64,000 nucleotides of DNA, from NCBI RefSeq assembly GCF_022870865.1, contig NZ_CP091508.1, positions 1,302,001 to 1,366,000 of the forward strand. Reading direction: 5' to 3'. The DNA comes from Uruburuella testudinis (GTDB lineage Bacteria; Pseudomonadota; Gammaproteobacteria; Burkholderiales; Neisseriaceae). A program made the position numbers and the translations under genes. Below, piece by piece: positions 8,006 through 17,382 of the stretch (the first letter of the stretch is position 1; each line of letters opens with the position of its first letter). A model generated the notes under the pieces. It worked only from the letters and a program-made list of their open reading frames with translations, searched no databases and was not told the origin of the DNA.

Positions 8006-9130
8006 ATGCGCACCCTGAAAAATATTTGGTATCTCACCTTAAAAGAATGGCGCAGCCTGTTTGGCGATCCCATGCTGGTGATTATGATTGTGTTTGTGTT
8101 TTCCGCTTCGATTTATTCGGTCGCCAAAGGGGTGAGCAGCGATGTGAAAAATGCCACCGTGGCGATTATCGACGGCGACCGCTCGATGCTTTCCCATCAG
8201 ATCCGCGATGCTGTTCAGGCGCCGTATTTCAAGCCGCCGGCCGACATCAAGCGCGAGGAAATCGATAGGGCGATGGATGTGGGCGATTATATTTTTGTGC
8301 TCGATATTCCGGCCGGTTTCGAGCGCGATGTGCTGGCCGGGCGCAAACCCGAAGTGCAATTGCTGATTGATGCCACCACCATGACCCAGGCCGGTGTCGG
8401 CTCATCGTATCTGATGCAGATTTTCCAGCGCCAGATCAGTGATTTTCTGCAACAAAACAACGCGGCGGCGATGATGCCGGTGCAGCCGGTGATCAATGTG
8501 TCGTTCAACCCCAACAGCCTGAGCGAATGGTATATGCCGGTGATGGAAGTGGGCAATATGATTACCCTGCTCACGCTGGTGTTGGTGGGCGCGGCGGTAA
8601 TACGCGAGCGCGAACGCGGCACCATCGAGCATTTGCTGGTGATGCCGGTGCGGGCGGTGGAAATCATGATGGCCAAAGTGTTGGCCAACGGCACCGTGAT
8701 ATTGGCCGCTTCACAGCTTTCGATGTGGTTTATGGTGCACAAACTCATCGGCGTGCCCATCAACGGCTCGCTGGCGCTGTATGCGCTGGGCGTGGGCGTG
8801 TTTCTGTTTTCGATTGCCGCGCTGGGCATTATGCTGGCCACCATCGCCCCCACCATGCCGCAGTTCGGCCTGCTGATGCTGCCGGTGTTTGTGGTGTTGC
8901 TGCTGTTTTCCGGCTCCGGCGCACCGCGCAGCAATATGCCCGATGCCGCGCAGGGCATCAGCGAATATTGGCCGACCACTCAATTTGCCGGCTTTGCCCA
9001 AAACGTGATTTACCGCGGCGCGGGCATGGATATTGTGTGGCCCGAATTGCTGGTAATGGGGGTGACCGGCGCCGTGTTTCTGGTGCTGGCATTGTTCCGC
9101 TTCCGCAAGATGCTGGAGCAGCAGGGTTAG
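8006..9130 (+). CDS. yhhJ: ABC-2 type permease, YhhJ-like
   Basis: The 374-residue protein matches YhhJ in length. It has an N-terminal membrane segment (about 17-37, PMLVIMIVFVFSASIYSVA), a periplasmic domain, and five C-terminal membrane segments with the ABC-2 signature RERERGTIEHLLVMPV. It starts 1 bp after the stop of the ABC fusion gene, so the two are translationally linked and probably form the heterodimeric membrane part of one exporter. Its TAG stop codon is the first three bases of a truncated family A repeat, so the original 3' end may have been slightly altered by that insertion. Confidence 0.85.
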   Translation: MRTLKNIWYLTLKEWRSLFGDPMLVIMIVFVFSASIYSVAKGVSSDVKNATVAIIDGDRSMLSHQIRDAVQAPYFKPPADIKREEIDRAMDVGDYIFVLDIPAGFERDVLAGRKPEVQLLIDATTMTQAGVGSSYLMQIFQRQISDFLQQNNAAAMMPVQPVINVSFNPNSLSEWYMPVMEVGNMITLLTLVLVGAAVIRERERGTIEHLLVMPVRAVEIMMAKVLANGTVILAASQLSMWFMVHKLIGVPINGSLALYALGVGVFLFSIAALGIMLATIAPTMPQFGLLMLPVFVVLLLFSGSGAPRSNMPDAAQGISEYWPTTQFAGFAQNVIYRGAGMDIVWPELLVMGVTGAVFLVLALFRFRKMLEQQG

Positions 9131-9185
9131 GGCGTCCTGACCATTCGATTTATGGGTGTATTTTGCCCCTGAAAAACGCATACGC
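9128..9185 (+). repeat. Family A repeat, truncated left end, forms the yhhJ stop codon
   Basis: TAGGGCGTCCTGACCATTCG and the following gggtgtattttgcccctga match the left end of family A; the right part is missing. The TA dinucleotide target overlaps the TAG stop. Confidence 0.75.
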
Positions 9186-9304
9186 CGCACAAAATTTATT
9201 CCCTTCAATAGATTGTGCCTGCCCGGGCCGTCTGAAAACAACCGCATCGCGGATACGGCTGTTGTTATGCAAACTTGATACAGGCCGTCTGAAAAAGGAA
9301 AACC

Positions 9305-10765
9305 ATGAAAACCTGTTTGAAAACCCTATCGTTCAGCTTGATTGCCGCCTTTGCCTTGGCGGCCTGCCAAAACACCACGGTGCCGCTCGACAGCCAAATC
9401 GAAGTGCCGCAGCAGTTCAGTCAAGCCGAAGCGGCGAGCGGCAGCGCCCAAATCGGCCGTTGGTGGCAACACTGGCACGATCCGGTGTTGAGCGCTTTGA
9501 TTGAGCAAGGCTTGCAGCAGAGCCACGATGTGCAGATTGCCGTCAGCCGCTTGAATGAAGCGCGTGCCACCAGCCGCATGGCACGTGCCGATTTGGGGCC
9601 GCAGGCAGGTTTGAGCGGCTCGGCGGGTATCATGCGCGGTGAGCTGGAAAACCCTTTGAGTGAAAGCGCCCGCAATGTGCTCGGCCAGTTTCCGCCAACA
9701 GCCGGTATGGCCGACAGCCGTCAAGATATTAAAGGCAACAGCCTTATCGGCGGTATTTCCGCTTCGTGGGAACCGGATATTTTCGGCGCCAAACGCAGCG
9801 ATGCCGATGCCGCGCGCTATGCGGCATTGGGTGCGCAAGAGCAGCTTTACGGCGCGCAGATGCTGGTGGCCGGCGATATTGCCGAAAATTATTTCAAAGC
9901 CCGCGCCGCCGCCGTGCGCCTGGAGAATGCCGGGCGCACCGTGGCCACGCTGGCGCGCATGCAGCAATATGTGCAGGGGCGCTTTCAGGCCGGCCATGTG
10001 ACGGCTTATGAAGTGGGCGATGTGCAAAGCAAACTTTCGGCGGTAAAGGCCAAACAAAGCACCATCCAATCCGAATATGATGCCTATGTGCGCAGCATTG
10101 CCGTGTTGGTCGGGCAGGTGCCGCAGCGTTTTACCCTGCCTGAAAGCAGCGTAGACGTGCTTGCCCGGCCGCCTGCCGCCCCATCGGGTCAAACCCCGCA
10201 AGGCATGCTCGAGCGCCGCCCCGACATCCGCGCCCGTGCCGCGCAGGTTAACGCTTATGCGGCCAAGCTCGCCAGCGCCAAAGCCGATTTGCTGCCGCGT
10301 TTCAGCATCAATTTTTTGGGGCAGGGCGGCCGCATCGAAATCGACAGCGACGCCCCCGCGCTGAAAGGTTGGGGCAGTTTGCTCAGCCTGGGCATTCAAA
10401 TGCCGATTTTCACCAACGGCCGCATCAAAGCCAATATCGCCGCCAGCGATGCCCGCCTGCAAACAGCTTTGCTGCAATACGACCAAACCGTGTTGCAAGC
10501 CTTGAGTGAGGTAGACAGCGCCTATCAGAGCCAGCATGCGCTCAGCCGTCAAAATGCGCTGATGCGGCAGGCACACCGGCAGGCAGACAAACAGGCGGCC
10601 GATGCGCAAAAACTGTTCCGCTATGGCGATAAAACACTGGATGACGCGCTGACTGCACGCTTGAATGAAGAAGAAATGGCCGATAACCTGGTGCAGTCGC
10701 AATTGGCCAATGCGCAAATGTTGCTGAATCTGTATAAGGCTTTGGGCGGCGGCTGGCAAGAGTAG
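9305..10765 (+). CDS. Outer-membrane efflux lipoprotein, NodT/TolC family
   Basis: The 486-residue protein has a lipoprotein signal peptide with lipobox LAAC (Cys21), then two outer-membrane efflux domains (PF02321) with long helices such as VQIAVSRLNEARATSRMARADLG and the second repeat LLQYDQTVLQALSEVDSAYQS. It belongs to the NodT/OprM family of factor lipoproteins that trimerise into an exit duct. A DUS and a ribosome site (AAAAAGGA) lie just upstream. It is 174 bp after yhhJ on the same strand, so it probably completes the tripartite ABC pump (adaptor, ATPase/permeases, outer-membrane channel). Confidence 0.88.
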   Translation: MKTCLKTLSFSLIAAFALAACQNTTVPLDSQIEVPQQFSQAEAASGSAQIGRWWQHWHDPVLSALIEQGLQQSHDVQIAVSRLNEARATSRMARADLGPQAGLSGSAGIMRGELENPLSESARNVLGQFPPTAGMADSRQDIKGNSLIGGISASWEPDIFGAKRSDADAARYAALGAQEQLYGAQMLVAGDIAENYFKARAAAVRLENAGRTVATLARMQQYVQGRFQAGHVTAYEVGDVQSKLSAVKAKQSTIQSEYDAYVRSIAVLVGQVPQRFTLPESSVDVLARPPAAPSGQTPQGMLERRPDIRARAAQVNAYAAKLASAKADLLPRFSINFLGQGGRIEIDSDAPALKGWGSLLSLGIQMPIFTNGRIKANIAASDARLQTALLQYDQTVLQALSEVDSAYQSQHALSRQNALMRQAHRQADKQAADAQKLFRYGDKTLDDALTARLNEEEMADNLVQSQLANAQMLLNLYKALGGGWQE

Positions 10766-10784
10766 CTCATTTACCAAAATAACC

Positions 10785-10950
10785 TAGGGTATCCTGACCA
10801 TTCATATATCATCATCATCTTTTTTTGTGATAAAAGCACATCTGCTGCGTTAAAAAGCCTCGCAAGATGCCCAATCTTGCTACGTTTTTTGCCTTGCATC
10901 TGCATTTTCAGGAAAAAATCCCTCCATAAACGACACATCAGGACACCCTA
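10785..10950 (+). repeat. Family A repeat, full-length copy
   Basis: TA at both ends (10785, 10949), left end GGGTATCCTGACC, right end CATCAGGACACCC, internal core gcctcgcaagatgcccaatc. The left arm is the variant carrying atatatcatcatcatc instead of gatttacgggtg. Confidence 0.9.
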
Positions 10951-11039
10951 GCGGCGTGGGCATGCCTGAGCTTGAAGGTGTTCAAGCGCCAAGCCAATCA
11001 GCCCCGTACTGCCTGTACCGTCTTCAGCTCGCAGCCTGA

Positions 11040-11068
11040 ACAGCTTGCTTTTTTGAATGGGTATTCTG
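11040..11068. repeat. Family B repeat, right half
   Basis: Ends in tttttgaatgggtattctgc, matching the 3' terminus of the family B copy at 37188-37265, which also continues ctgc. Confidence 0.45.
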
Positions 11069-11075
11069 CAAACAA

Positions 11076-11117
11076 GCAAAGGCCGTCTGAAAGCATTTTC
11101 TTTCAGACGGCCTTTGC
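11076..11117. terminator. DUS hairpin
   Basis: Arms of 18 bp, GCAAAGGCCGTCTGAAAG and its reverse complement, with a 6-bp loop. It could terminate transcription from either side. Confidence 0.7.
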
Positions 11118-11233
11118 ACGCGCAGGGTTTCGTGGGCGGAGTTTGCGTTATGCACTCTGTAGATCAGATGCTTGAAGCCGACAAAGCGCGTGATGTTGCT
11201 GCTGTTTCCAAGCATTACGGTCATGTTGGAAAT

Positions 11234-11253
11234 GTCGGATTCGAGAATCCGAC
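11234..11253. repeat. GTCGGATTC palindrome
   Basis: Perfect inverted repeat GTCGGATTC-GA-GAATCCGAC. Related sequences occur at 31100-31120 and 31171-31190, so it is a dispersed small palindrome rather than a one-off. Confidence 0.6.
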
Positions 11254-11369
11254 CCGCTCTGGCTTAACTGCAAGCGCATAACATCATCATATTGCTGTTT
11301 TTGTGGAAGTAAATATTCCCTTTCGGCATCTGCACCAGCCGTGCCGCAAGTTAAGCGGCGCGGCGGTGT

Positions 11370-12479
11370 TTAGTTATCCAACCCTTTTGCCTTCAGCCAA
11401 CCCGCCAAATGTTCCGCTACTTCTGCATTGTTTAAATCGGAAAACGGGAAATGGGTGTTGCCTTTAATGCCGGCTTTAGGCAATTCGACCACGGTAACAT
11501 CGCCGCCGTGTTTGTTGACCGCATCGGCCCATTGTTTGGCCAACTGCAACCGCACATGCCATTGCTCGCCGCCTTGTGTGCCGTCTAATTGCTCGGGGAT
11601 AAAGTCGCCGAAATAAATCACAATCGGCAGGCGGGTCAGCTTGTCAAATTGCGCTTTGGGTACGCTCATTGGGGCGACATCGCCGAAGCGGCTTGTTAAT
11701 GTCGGCGGCGTTTCGCCTTCGGGAAACGGGAAGTTGCCCGGCTCATAGGCGGCGATGGCGTTGACTTTGTCGCTTGCCATGGCGGTTGTCCAGCCAATCA
11801 CGCCGCCGGCGGAATGGGTGATGAAAATGCCGCCGCCGGTTTTGTCAAACAGCTTCACCATGCTGTCGGTTATCACGCCGACGTCAAATGCGCCGGTGCT
11901 CGGGGTCATTTGGCGGAAGAATTGTGCTTGGGCTGCTTTGTCGCTTGGAAATGCCACGCCGGGATTCATGTTCGGATACACGCCGATGCGGAATTGGGCG
12001 TACCAAAATTGATCGTCAGGTACGGCGGCGAGTTCGGCGGCTACGGTGCTTTGCCCGGCTTGGCCGCGCCGCGGTTGGTCGACCAGATAAATCGGGTAGC
12101 CTTTGCGTAAAAACAGCGTGTCGAAGCCTTCACGACCGTCGGGTGTGGTTTGCCAGCTGCGTGCGGATTGGCCGTAGCCGTGTAAAAACACCAGCGGGTG
12201 CGCTTTGGCACGGGTCGGAATTTGGTAAAACACGCTGGCGTGATCGCCGTGCAGGGTTTGACCGCCGGCCTGCACCGAGGCGTTGTATACGTCCCAAAAG
12301 TTGTTGCTGCTTTTGCCTGCGGTTGCGGCGGGAACCGGTGTGTAAGTGCCGGGGCTGGTTTTTACTGTGCCGCCCACGGCAAAACTGCCTTGTTGTTCAA
12401 TCGACAAGGGCGCGGCGAAACCGGGAGCAGGCAGGCTGCACACCGCCAGCAATAGGGTGGTAAAGATTTTGTTGCGCAT
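11370..12479 (-). CDS. Secreted alpha/beta hydrolase
   Basis: The 369-residue protein has a Sec signal peptide (about 1-22, cleavage after PGFA) and an alpha/beta-hydrolase core: oxyanion region LVFLHGYGQSARSW, nucleophile elbow THSAGG with Ser223, and C-terminal His343 in GNTHFPFSDLNN. The acidic residue is probably in VIYFGDFIPEQLD. It is expected in the periplasm or outside; the substrate (an ester or lipid) is unknown. The stop is close to the window's gene-free stretch at 10.9-11.4 kb, and the gene stands alone, with the DUF1349 gene upstream on the same strand. Confidence 0.82.
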   Translation of the reverse strand: MRNKIFTTLLLAVCSLPAPGFAAPLSIEQQGSFAVGGTVKTSPGTYTPVPAATAGKSSNNFWDVYNASVQAGGQTLHGDHASVFYQIPTRAKAHPLVFLHGYGQSARSWQTTPDGREGFDTLFLRKGYPIYLVDQPRRGQAGQSTVAAELAAVPDDQFWYAQFRIGVYPNMNPGVAFPSDKAAQAQFFRQMTPSTGAFDVGVITDSMVKLFDKTGGGIFITHSAGGVIGWTTAMASDKVNAIAAYEPGNFPFPEGETPPTLTSRFGDVAPMSVPKAQFDKLTRLPIVIYFGDFIPEQLDGTQGGEQWHVRLQLAKQWADAVNKHGGDVTVVELPKAGIKGNTHFPFSDLNNAEVAEHLAGWLKAKGLDN

Positions 12480-12547
12480 ACATTACTCCTTGATGGTTAC
12501 GGCTGTTTGGTGAATGGGTAGCAATGGGTTTCAGACGGCCTCAATAT

Positions 12548-12626
12548 TAGGGTATCCTAATCGTGCGGATAGTCGAACGCATGTTTCGGGCAGGTTTCAG
12601 ACGGCCTCAATATTTAGGACACCCTA
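12548..12626. repeat. Short family A-type element; forms the stop of the DUF1349 gene
   Basis: TAGGGTATCCTAA (12548-12560) faces TTAGGACACCCTA (12614-12626). These are family A termini with nearly all the interior missing. Between and beside them are two direct copies of ttcagacggcctcaatatt (ending at 12547 and about 12613). The TAG at its right end (minus strand, 12624-12626) is the stop of the neighbouring gene. Confidence 0.7.
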
Positions 12627-13226
12627 ATCGGGTGCTTGCCCGTTATGCGCCGGCCAGCGGCATTCGGTTAAAGCGAATTCGCTGAAAACAGCCTCAAAGC
12701 TCGATTCCTCGGGGCTACAGGCATAGATGCCGAAACGGATTTCGGCTTCGGCCTTGCCCAGATGGCAAATGCGCATTTGGCTGAAGTTGATGCCGTCAAA
12801 AGAGGATTCGATACAAAAATCAGCTTCGCGCCGGCTCAGGCGGTAGTAGATGGATTTGTGGGCGCTATCGATGGCGGTTGTCGCCCAATCCGAATAGCCT
12901 TGATTGGTGACCACACTGCCCAAATGCTGGAAATCGGCATTTTCATATTCGACCGAAGCTTTCAGCCAGTTTTCACTGTCCAGATAAACCACGATGCCGG
13001 CCTGATCAAAACGGTGTTTGCTGTCAAAAGCAACTTTCACGCTGAAGGAAAAGTAGGCTTCGGCACTGGCCGTCTGAAACAAGGGCGCATTGTCATTTTG
13101 AAAATGGTAATAAGTGCGCTGCCACAAATCGGTATGCGGGCGCGTTTTGATGCGGATTTGCTGGTTCTGAATTTCCCACTCGGCCGGGTGGCCGGTCCAT
13201 TGGAAGGTGTTGAAATCGATGGTCAT
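12624..13226 (-). CDS. DUF1349 family protein
   Basis: The 200-residue protein resembles the DUF1349 (PF07081) beta-sandwich family, concanavalin-like proteins of the yeast regulator-like type, with typical segments FQWTGHPAEWEIQNQQIRIK, HRFDQAGIVVYLDSENWLKASVEY and IRFGIYACSPEESSFEAVF. It is predicted cytosolic with no signal peptide. Function unknown, perhaps carbohydrate binding. Its stop codon TAG belongs to a family A-type element end, so the last residues (GQAPD) may differ from the ancestral protein. Confidence 0.8.
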   Translation of the reverse strand: MTIDFNTFQWTGHPAEWEIQNQQIRIKTRPHTDLWQRTYYHFQNDNAPLFQTASAEAYFSFSVKVAFDSKHRFDQAGIVVYLDSENWLKASVEYENADFQHLGSVVTNQGYSDWATTAIDSAHKSIYYRLSRREADFCIESSFDGINFSQMRICHLGKAEAEIRFGIYACSPEESSFEAVFSEFALTECRWPAHNGQAPD

Positions 13227-13266
13227 GGTTGGCTCGTTTGTGTTAAGGCTGGTCAGTTAAAATAGC

Positions 13267-13375
13267 TAGGCTGTCCTGATGTGTCAATTTAAGGGTGTAT
13301 TTTGCCCTTGAAAACGCAGCAGATGTGCTTTTAGCGCAAAAAAGATGATGAGATATGAATGGTCATGACAGCCTA
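13267..13375. repeat. Family A repeat with two left ends (short palindromic form)
   Basis: It begins TAGGCTGTCCTGATGTG with the gggtgtattttgccc left arm and ends with the reverse complement of the other left-arm variant (gatgatgagatatgaatggt, CAGCCTA). It shares its right TA with the next copy. Confidence 0.75.
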
Positions 13376-13537
13376 GGGTGTCTGGACAAGTTGTTTATGA
13401 GGGGATTTTTGTTCCTGAAAATGCAGATGCCAGGCAAAAAACGCAGCAAGATTGGGCATCTTGCGAGGCTTTTTAACGCAGCAGATGCGCTTTCAGGGGT
13501 AAAAAGCACCCGTAAGTCGAATGGTCATGACACCCTA
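13374..13537 (-). repeat. Family A repeat, full-length copy in reverse orientation
   Basis: TA ends at 13374 and 13536; interior reads ttatgaggggatttttgttc, then the core in reverse complement (gattgggcatcttgcgaggc), then aagcacccgtaagtcgaatgg. It abuts the previous copy, so two elements are nested or tandem. Confidence 0.9.
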
Positions 13538-13803
13538 GGGTTTTAGGAGTTTGCCGCGCTATTTTATCCTTCGGGTTGCCGATATTCGAATGCACAACGG
13601 TTTTCGGTGTCTGAACATACAGATGGCGGCAGAGAGTAGGCCATCTGCAATTTTCAGATGCAAAAACCCTCTTGTGCCCATACACAAAAATAAGCTAACG
13701 GTGTTGGCTCATCTGAGCTTGAGGAGAACCGGCCGCTGTCTTCGGCCCGCCGCGTTGTTGTTTTATTTTTGTGAATGGGCATCACAAACGGATTATCAAG
13801 CGC
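13538..13803. other. Gene-free stretch after the two family A repeats
   Basis: About 13540-13670 shows no coding signal; part of it (catctgcaattttcagatgc, near 13642) looks like a decayed family A right arm. The rest is a family B repeat. Confidence 0.45.
13675..13782. repeat. Family B repeat, full-length copy
   Basis: Starts TGCCCATACACAAAAATAAG and ends TTATTTTTGTGAATGGGCA; the interior ctaacggtgttggctc matches other copies (20285, 26830, 37207). Confidence 0.65.
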
Positions 13804-14667
<864 letters not shown>

Positions 14668-14692
14668 TTAATCAATGAGTTTCCGAGCTTTG

Positions 14693-14725
14693 CAGGCCGT
14701 CTGAAAACCGTTTTCAGACGGCCTG
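14693..14725. terminator. DUS hairpin between pseudogene and aldo/keto reductase gene
   Basis: Arms CAGGCCGTCTGAAAA and reverse complement with a 3-bp loop; placed downstream of the minus-strand pseudogene. Confidence 0.75.
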
Positions 14726-14766
14726 AAATTTATGGATAATGTATTAATATTTATCAAACGATATGG

Positions 14767-15452
14767 CTACCGATCCAACACCTCGCGTGCGTGTTGGGCG
14801 GCGGCGGGGATCAGAAACAGCCCTTTGTGGTTTGTGCCGGTGGCGTTTTTAAACACTTCTTCGGTCATATACAGGCTGTCGGCTTTGTCGCCCGCCATCA
14901 TTAACAGCGGCTGGTTGATCAGCTCGACTTGGGTGTTGGCATCAAATGCCATCAAATCTGCCAGGCTGCTGAGGGTGGAATGGGTTTGCGAATTGGGTGG
15001 AAGTGGCTGCGGGCGTAATATTCGTAGCCTTCGCGATACATTTCAAACGGCAGCGCGGCAATTTGCGCTTCGGTCATGCCTGCGTCAAAGGCGATGGCGA
15101 TGTAGCCTTGCTGCGCCAGATTCTGCGCATACAGCCCCGCCACTTGCTCTTTCACGCCGCCGTTGGGGTGCGCCACCACGATGGCGGGGTATTGTTTATT
15201 CGGGTCGTATTGCGCCGGCGTGTAGACATTCGCTGCAATATCAATGCCGTTGATGTGGTATTGCACCGGATGGATGTTGACTTTGCCCGCTTCGTTGCGG
15301 GTAATCGCGCCGTGATACACCAGCCCGAACGGATTGGCTTGGGCGACTTGGGTGGCAGCGGTGTTGTCCGCCGGGGTGTCGGCATAGCTGTTCATGGTGC
15401 TGAGTCCTATTAATACGGCCAAGAAAGCGGGTTTGAGTATGCGGTTTTTCAT
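14767..15452 (-). pseudogene. Dienelactone-hydrolase-like protein, broken copy (internal deletion plus frameshift)
   Basis: The 5' part (15452 to about 14995) codes for a signal peptide and GVKEQVAGLYAQNLAQQGYI, clearly paralogous to the intact hydrolases at 31517 and 35943. The segment between IAFDA and the C-terminal third is missing compared with them: the GxCxGG nucleophile elbow and about 100 or more residues are gone. A one-base deletion near 14995 (aattggg where aatttggg would keep frame) then shifts the frame; translation past it would continue NSQTHSTLSSLADLMAFDAN into the 62-residue open frame ending at 14767. The C-terminus also diverges before the HVDLYDN motif. It cannot be active. 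Confidence 0.8.
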
Positions 15453-15468
15453 TGTCTGCTCCGGGCTG

Positions 15469-15498
15469 TGTGTTTATCAGTGTTTATCAGTGTTTATC
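15469..15498. repeat. Three tandem copies of a 10-bp unit
   Basis: gtgtttatca is repeated three times between the pseudogene start and the LysR gene. It lies in the divergent promoter region and might mark a regulator site, but this is not shown. Confidence 0.6.
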
Positions 15499-15584
15499 TT
15501 AAACGGCTGAATCGTTCGGATAAACCGCCTTTTGCTGAATAAACTGTTTAGCCGTTTGAAACAATATGATTGAGGCCGTCTGAA

Positions 15585-15593
15585 ACCGCACTT
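15585..15593. other. Haemophilus-type uptake signal beside a DUS
   Basis: ACCGCACTT (reverse complement of AAGTGCGGT) directly follows a DUS (gaggccgtctgaa). It is the first of eleven exact copies between 15.5 and 24.6 kb. Confidence 0.7.
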
Positions 15594-15767
15594 GGCTTGA
15601 TCGTCGGCGCCACGGCGGCGGAAACCCTTTGCCATTTCGCCCGAAATGGTTAAGATGTAGCGGAATGAAGAAAGAAGTGATACAAGGCGAAGCAACGCCG
15701 CCGCACTTTTTATTCATTTCACGATAAAGCCATCTTTGCCCGCCGCATCGCAAGACAGGGGAACATC

Positions 15768-16652
15768 ATGCGCCATTTCAACGAGCTTCACGCCTTTATC
15801 ACCGTTGCCCGAGCAGGCAGCTTCACCGCCGCCGCGCAACGGCTGGGCGTGTCGAAATCGGCGCTCAGCCAAACCATCGGCCATCTCGAAGGCCGCCTCA
15901 ACCTGCGCCTGTTTAACCGCACCACCCGCAGCATTTCGCTCACCCCCGCCGGCGCGCAGTTGTTTGGCGAAACCGAACCGCACTTTGCCGCCATTCAAGA
16001 CGGCATCGACAATTTGGGCAATTTCAAAGACACCCTCAGCGGCAGCATCCGCATCAACACCAGCGAGCTGGCCGCCAACTTGATTCTCTATCCCAAACTC
16101 AAACCGCTGCTGGCGCAATATCCTGAGCTGCATATCGATTTAGTGGTCGACAACCGCTGGGTCGACATTGTCGGGCAGGGCTTCGATATGGGCGTGCGGC
16201 TGGGCTATGCCGTGCACCAAGACATGATTGCGGTGCAAATATCCGCCGCCGCCAAAATGGTGGTAGTGGCCAGCCCCGACTACCTGCACGGCAAACCCGC
16301 CGTAGCGGACATCAGCGATTTGCTGCAACACCGCCTGATCGGCATGCGTTTTTCATCCGACCACCAACAGACAGCATGGGAATTCAACGTTAACAACCAA
16401 ACCGTCGCCTTCCAGCCGCAAGCGCAATTTTCAGCCAACAACAACCTGCGCTACCAAGCCGTGCGCGACGGGCTGGGCATCGCCTGGCTGCCCGAAATGG
16501 CGGTAAAAAACGACCTCGACAGCGGCAGCCTGATCGAGCTCTTGGGCGAATACGCCATCGTTTACGAGCCGCTTTATCTGTATTACCCTAACCGCAAAGG
16601 CCACTTAAACATCTTCAAAATCGTGGTAGACGCGCTGCGTTGGCGCGATTGA
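15768..16652 (+). CDS. LysR family transcriptional regulator
   Basis: The 294-residue protein has an N-terminal winged helix-turn-helix (LHAFITVARAGSFTAAAQRL, residues about 5-25, and KSALSQTIGHLEGRLNLRLF) and the LysR effector-binding domain (RDGLGIAWLPEMAVKNDLDS). It is transcribed divergently from the broken hydrolase gene, so by LysR convention it may once have controlled that gene. The cyclophilin-like gene follows 42 bp later on the same strand and may be co-transcribed or controlled by it. The inducer is unknown. Confidence 0.9.
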   Translation: MRHFNELHAFITVARAGSFTAAAQRLGVSKSALSQTIGHLEGRLNLRLFNRTTRSISLTPAGAQLFGETEPHFAAIQDGIDNLGNFKDTLSGSIRINTSELAANLILYPKLKPLLAQYPELHIDLVVDNRWVDIVGQGFDMGVRLGYAVHQDMIAVQISAAAKMVVVASPDYLHGKPAVADISDLLQHRLIGMRFSSDHQQTAWEFNVNNQTVAFQPQAQFSANNNLRYQAVRDGLGIAWLPEMAVKNDLDSGSLIELLGEYAIVYEPLYLYYPNRKGHLNIFKIVVDALRWRD

Positions 16653-16694
16653 CCGTTTGAGGCCGTCTGAAAGACCTGAAAAAAGGAGAAGAAC

Positions 16695-17114
16695 ATGAAA
16701 AAACGCTTAGCCGCCATCACCTTAGCGCTGATCGGATTGGCGCTTCACCCCCTATCGGAGGCCAAAGAAATGAAAGTCAAAATCACGCTCGACAACCACG
16801 TGCGCTACGCCACCCTTGCCGACAACCCCGCCGCCCAAAGCCTGTTTGCGCACCTGCCGCTCAGCCTGCCGCTGAAAGATTACGCCGCCACCGAAAAAGT
16901 TGCCTACCCCAACTTCAAACTCAACACCAGCCGCGCCCCCGCCCGCCACCGAGGCCGCCCCGGCGACATCACCTATTACGCCCCGTGGGGCAATCTGGCA
17001 TTGTTTTACCAAAGCGGCCCCGAAGCCGCCGGCCTGATTTACCTCGGCCGCTTCGACAGCGACTACCAACCCCTGCTCAACGCCGGCCATATCAAAATCG
17101 AAGCCGCACATTAA
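16695..17114 (+). CDS. Secreted cyclophilin-like fold protein
   Basis: The 139-residue protein has a signal peptide (about 1-23, cleavage after LSEA) and a single domain of the cyclophilin-like family (PF18050) with motifs LADNPAAQSLFAHLPLSLPL, GDITYYAPWGNLALFYQ and LIYLGRFDS. These proteins often stand beside oxidoreductases and are not proven isomerases. AAAGGAGAAG is a strong ribosome site. It shares orientation and a short gap with the LysR gene. Confidence 0.75.
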   Translation: MKKRLAAITLALIGLALHPLSEAKEMKVKITLDNHVRYATLADNPAAQSLFAHLPLSLPLKDYAATEKVAYPNFKLNTSRAPARHRGRPGDITYYAPWGNLALFYQSGPEAAGLIYLGRFDSDYQPLLNAGHIKIEAAH

Positions 17115-17130
17115 CCCTAACCGCACTGCT

Positions 17131-17180
17131 AAGGCCGTCTGAAAACCGTTTCACATCAAAAGTGCGGTTTCAGACGGCCT
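17131..17180. terminator. DUS hairpin with a Haemophilus uptake signal
   Basis: Inverted DUS arms (17132-17144 and 17168-17180) flank a loop with AAGTGCGGT at 17160-17168 directly against the second DUS. Confidence 0.75.
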
Positions 17181-17382
17181 ATGGGCTTCCAAGACGGATA
17201 TGTGATACGCATTTTATCAAGTTGGCGTGTTATGATTTGCTGTAATAAATATACAGGTTTTTAAATAAGTATCGTCAAATCAGCAACTAACGACAACATG
17301 ATGATGAATAATGGTTTTTTGTGCTTTACCGCTTCGGCATTACAAAATCCAAAATCATCAACAACCTTAAAGGCGGATAGCC

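Larger units (their letters stand above)
10951..11369. other. Gene-free stretch with repeats
   Basis: Contains a family B right half (about 11040-11068, ending TTTTTTGAATGGGTAT), the DUS hairpin at 11076-11117 and the GTCGGATTC palindrome at 11234-11253. A short open frame (MHSVDQMLEADKARDVAAVS near 11150) has no recognised family and may be a remnant. Confidence 0.5.

Noticed and set aside
9326..10777. 483-residue open frame opposite the outer-membrane efflux gene, and similar long antisense frames at 1913-2758, 4948-6054, 42570-43598, 46843-47889 and 59884-61146
   Set aside because: Long antisense frames are expected in GC-rich genes; their translations are His/Arg/Gly-rich without domains, and the plus-strand genes have strong family motifs.
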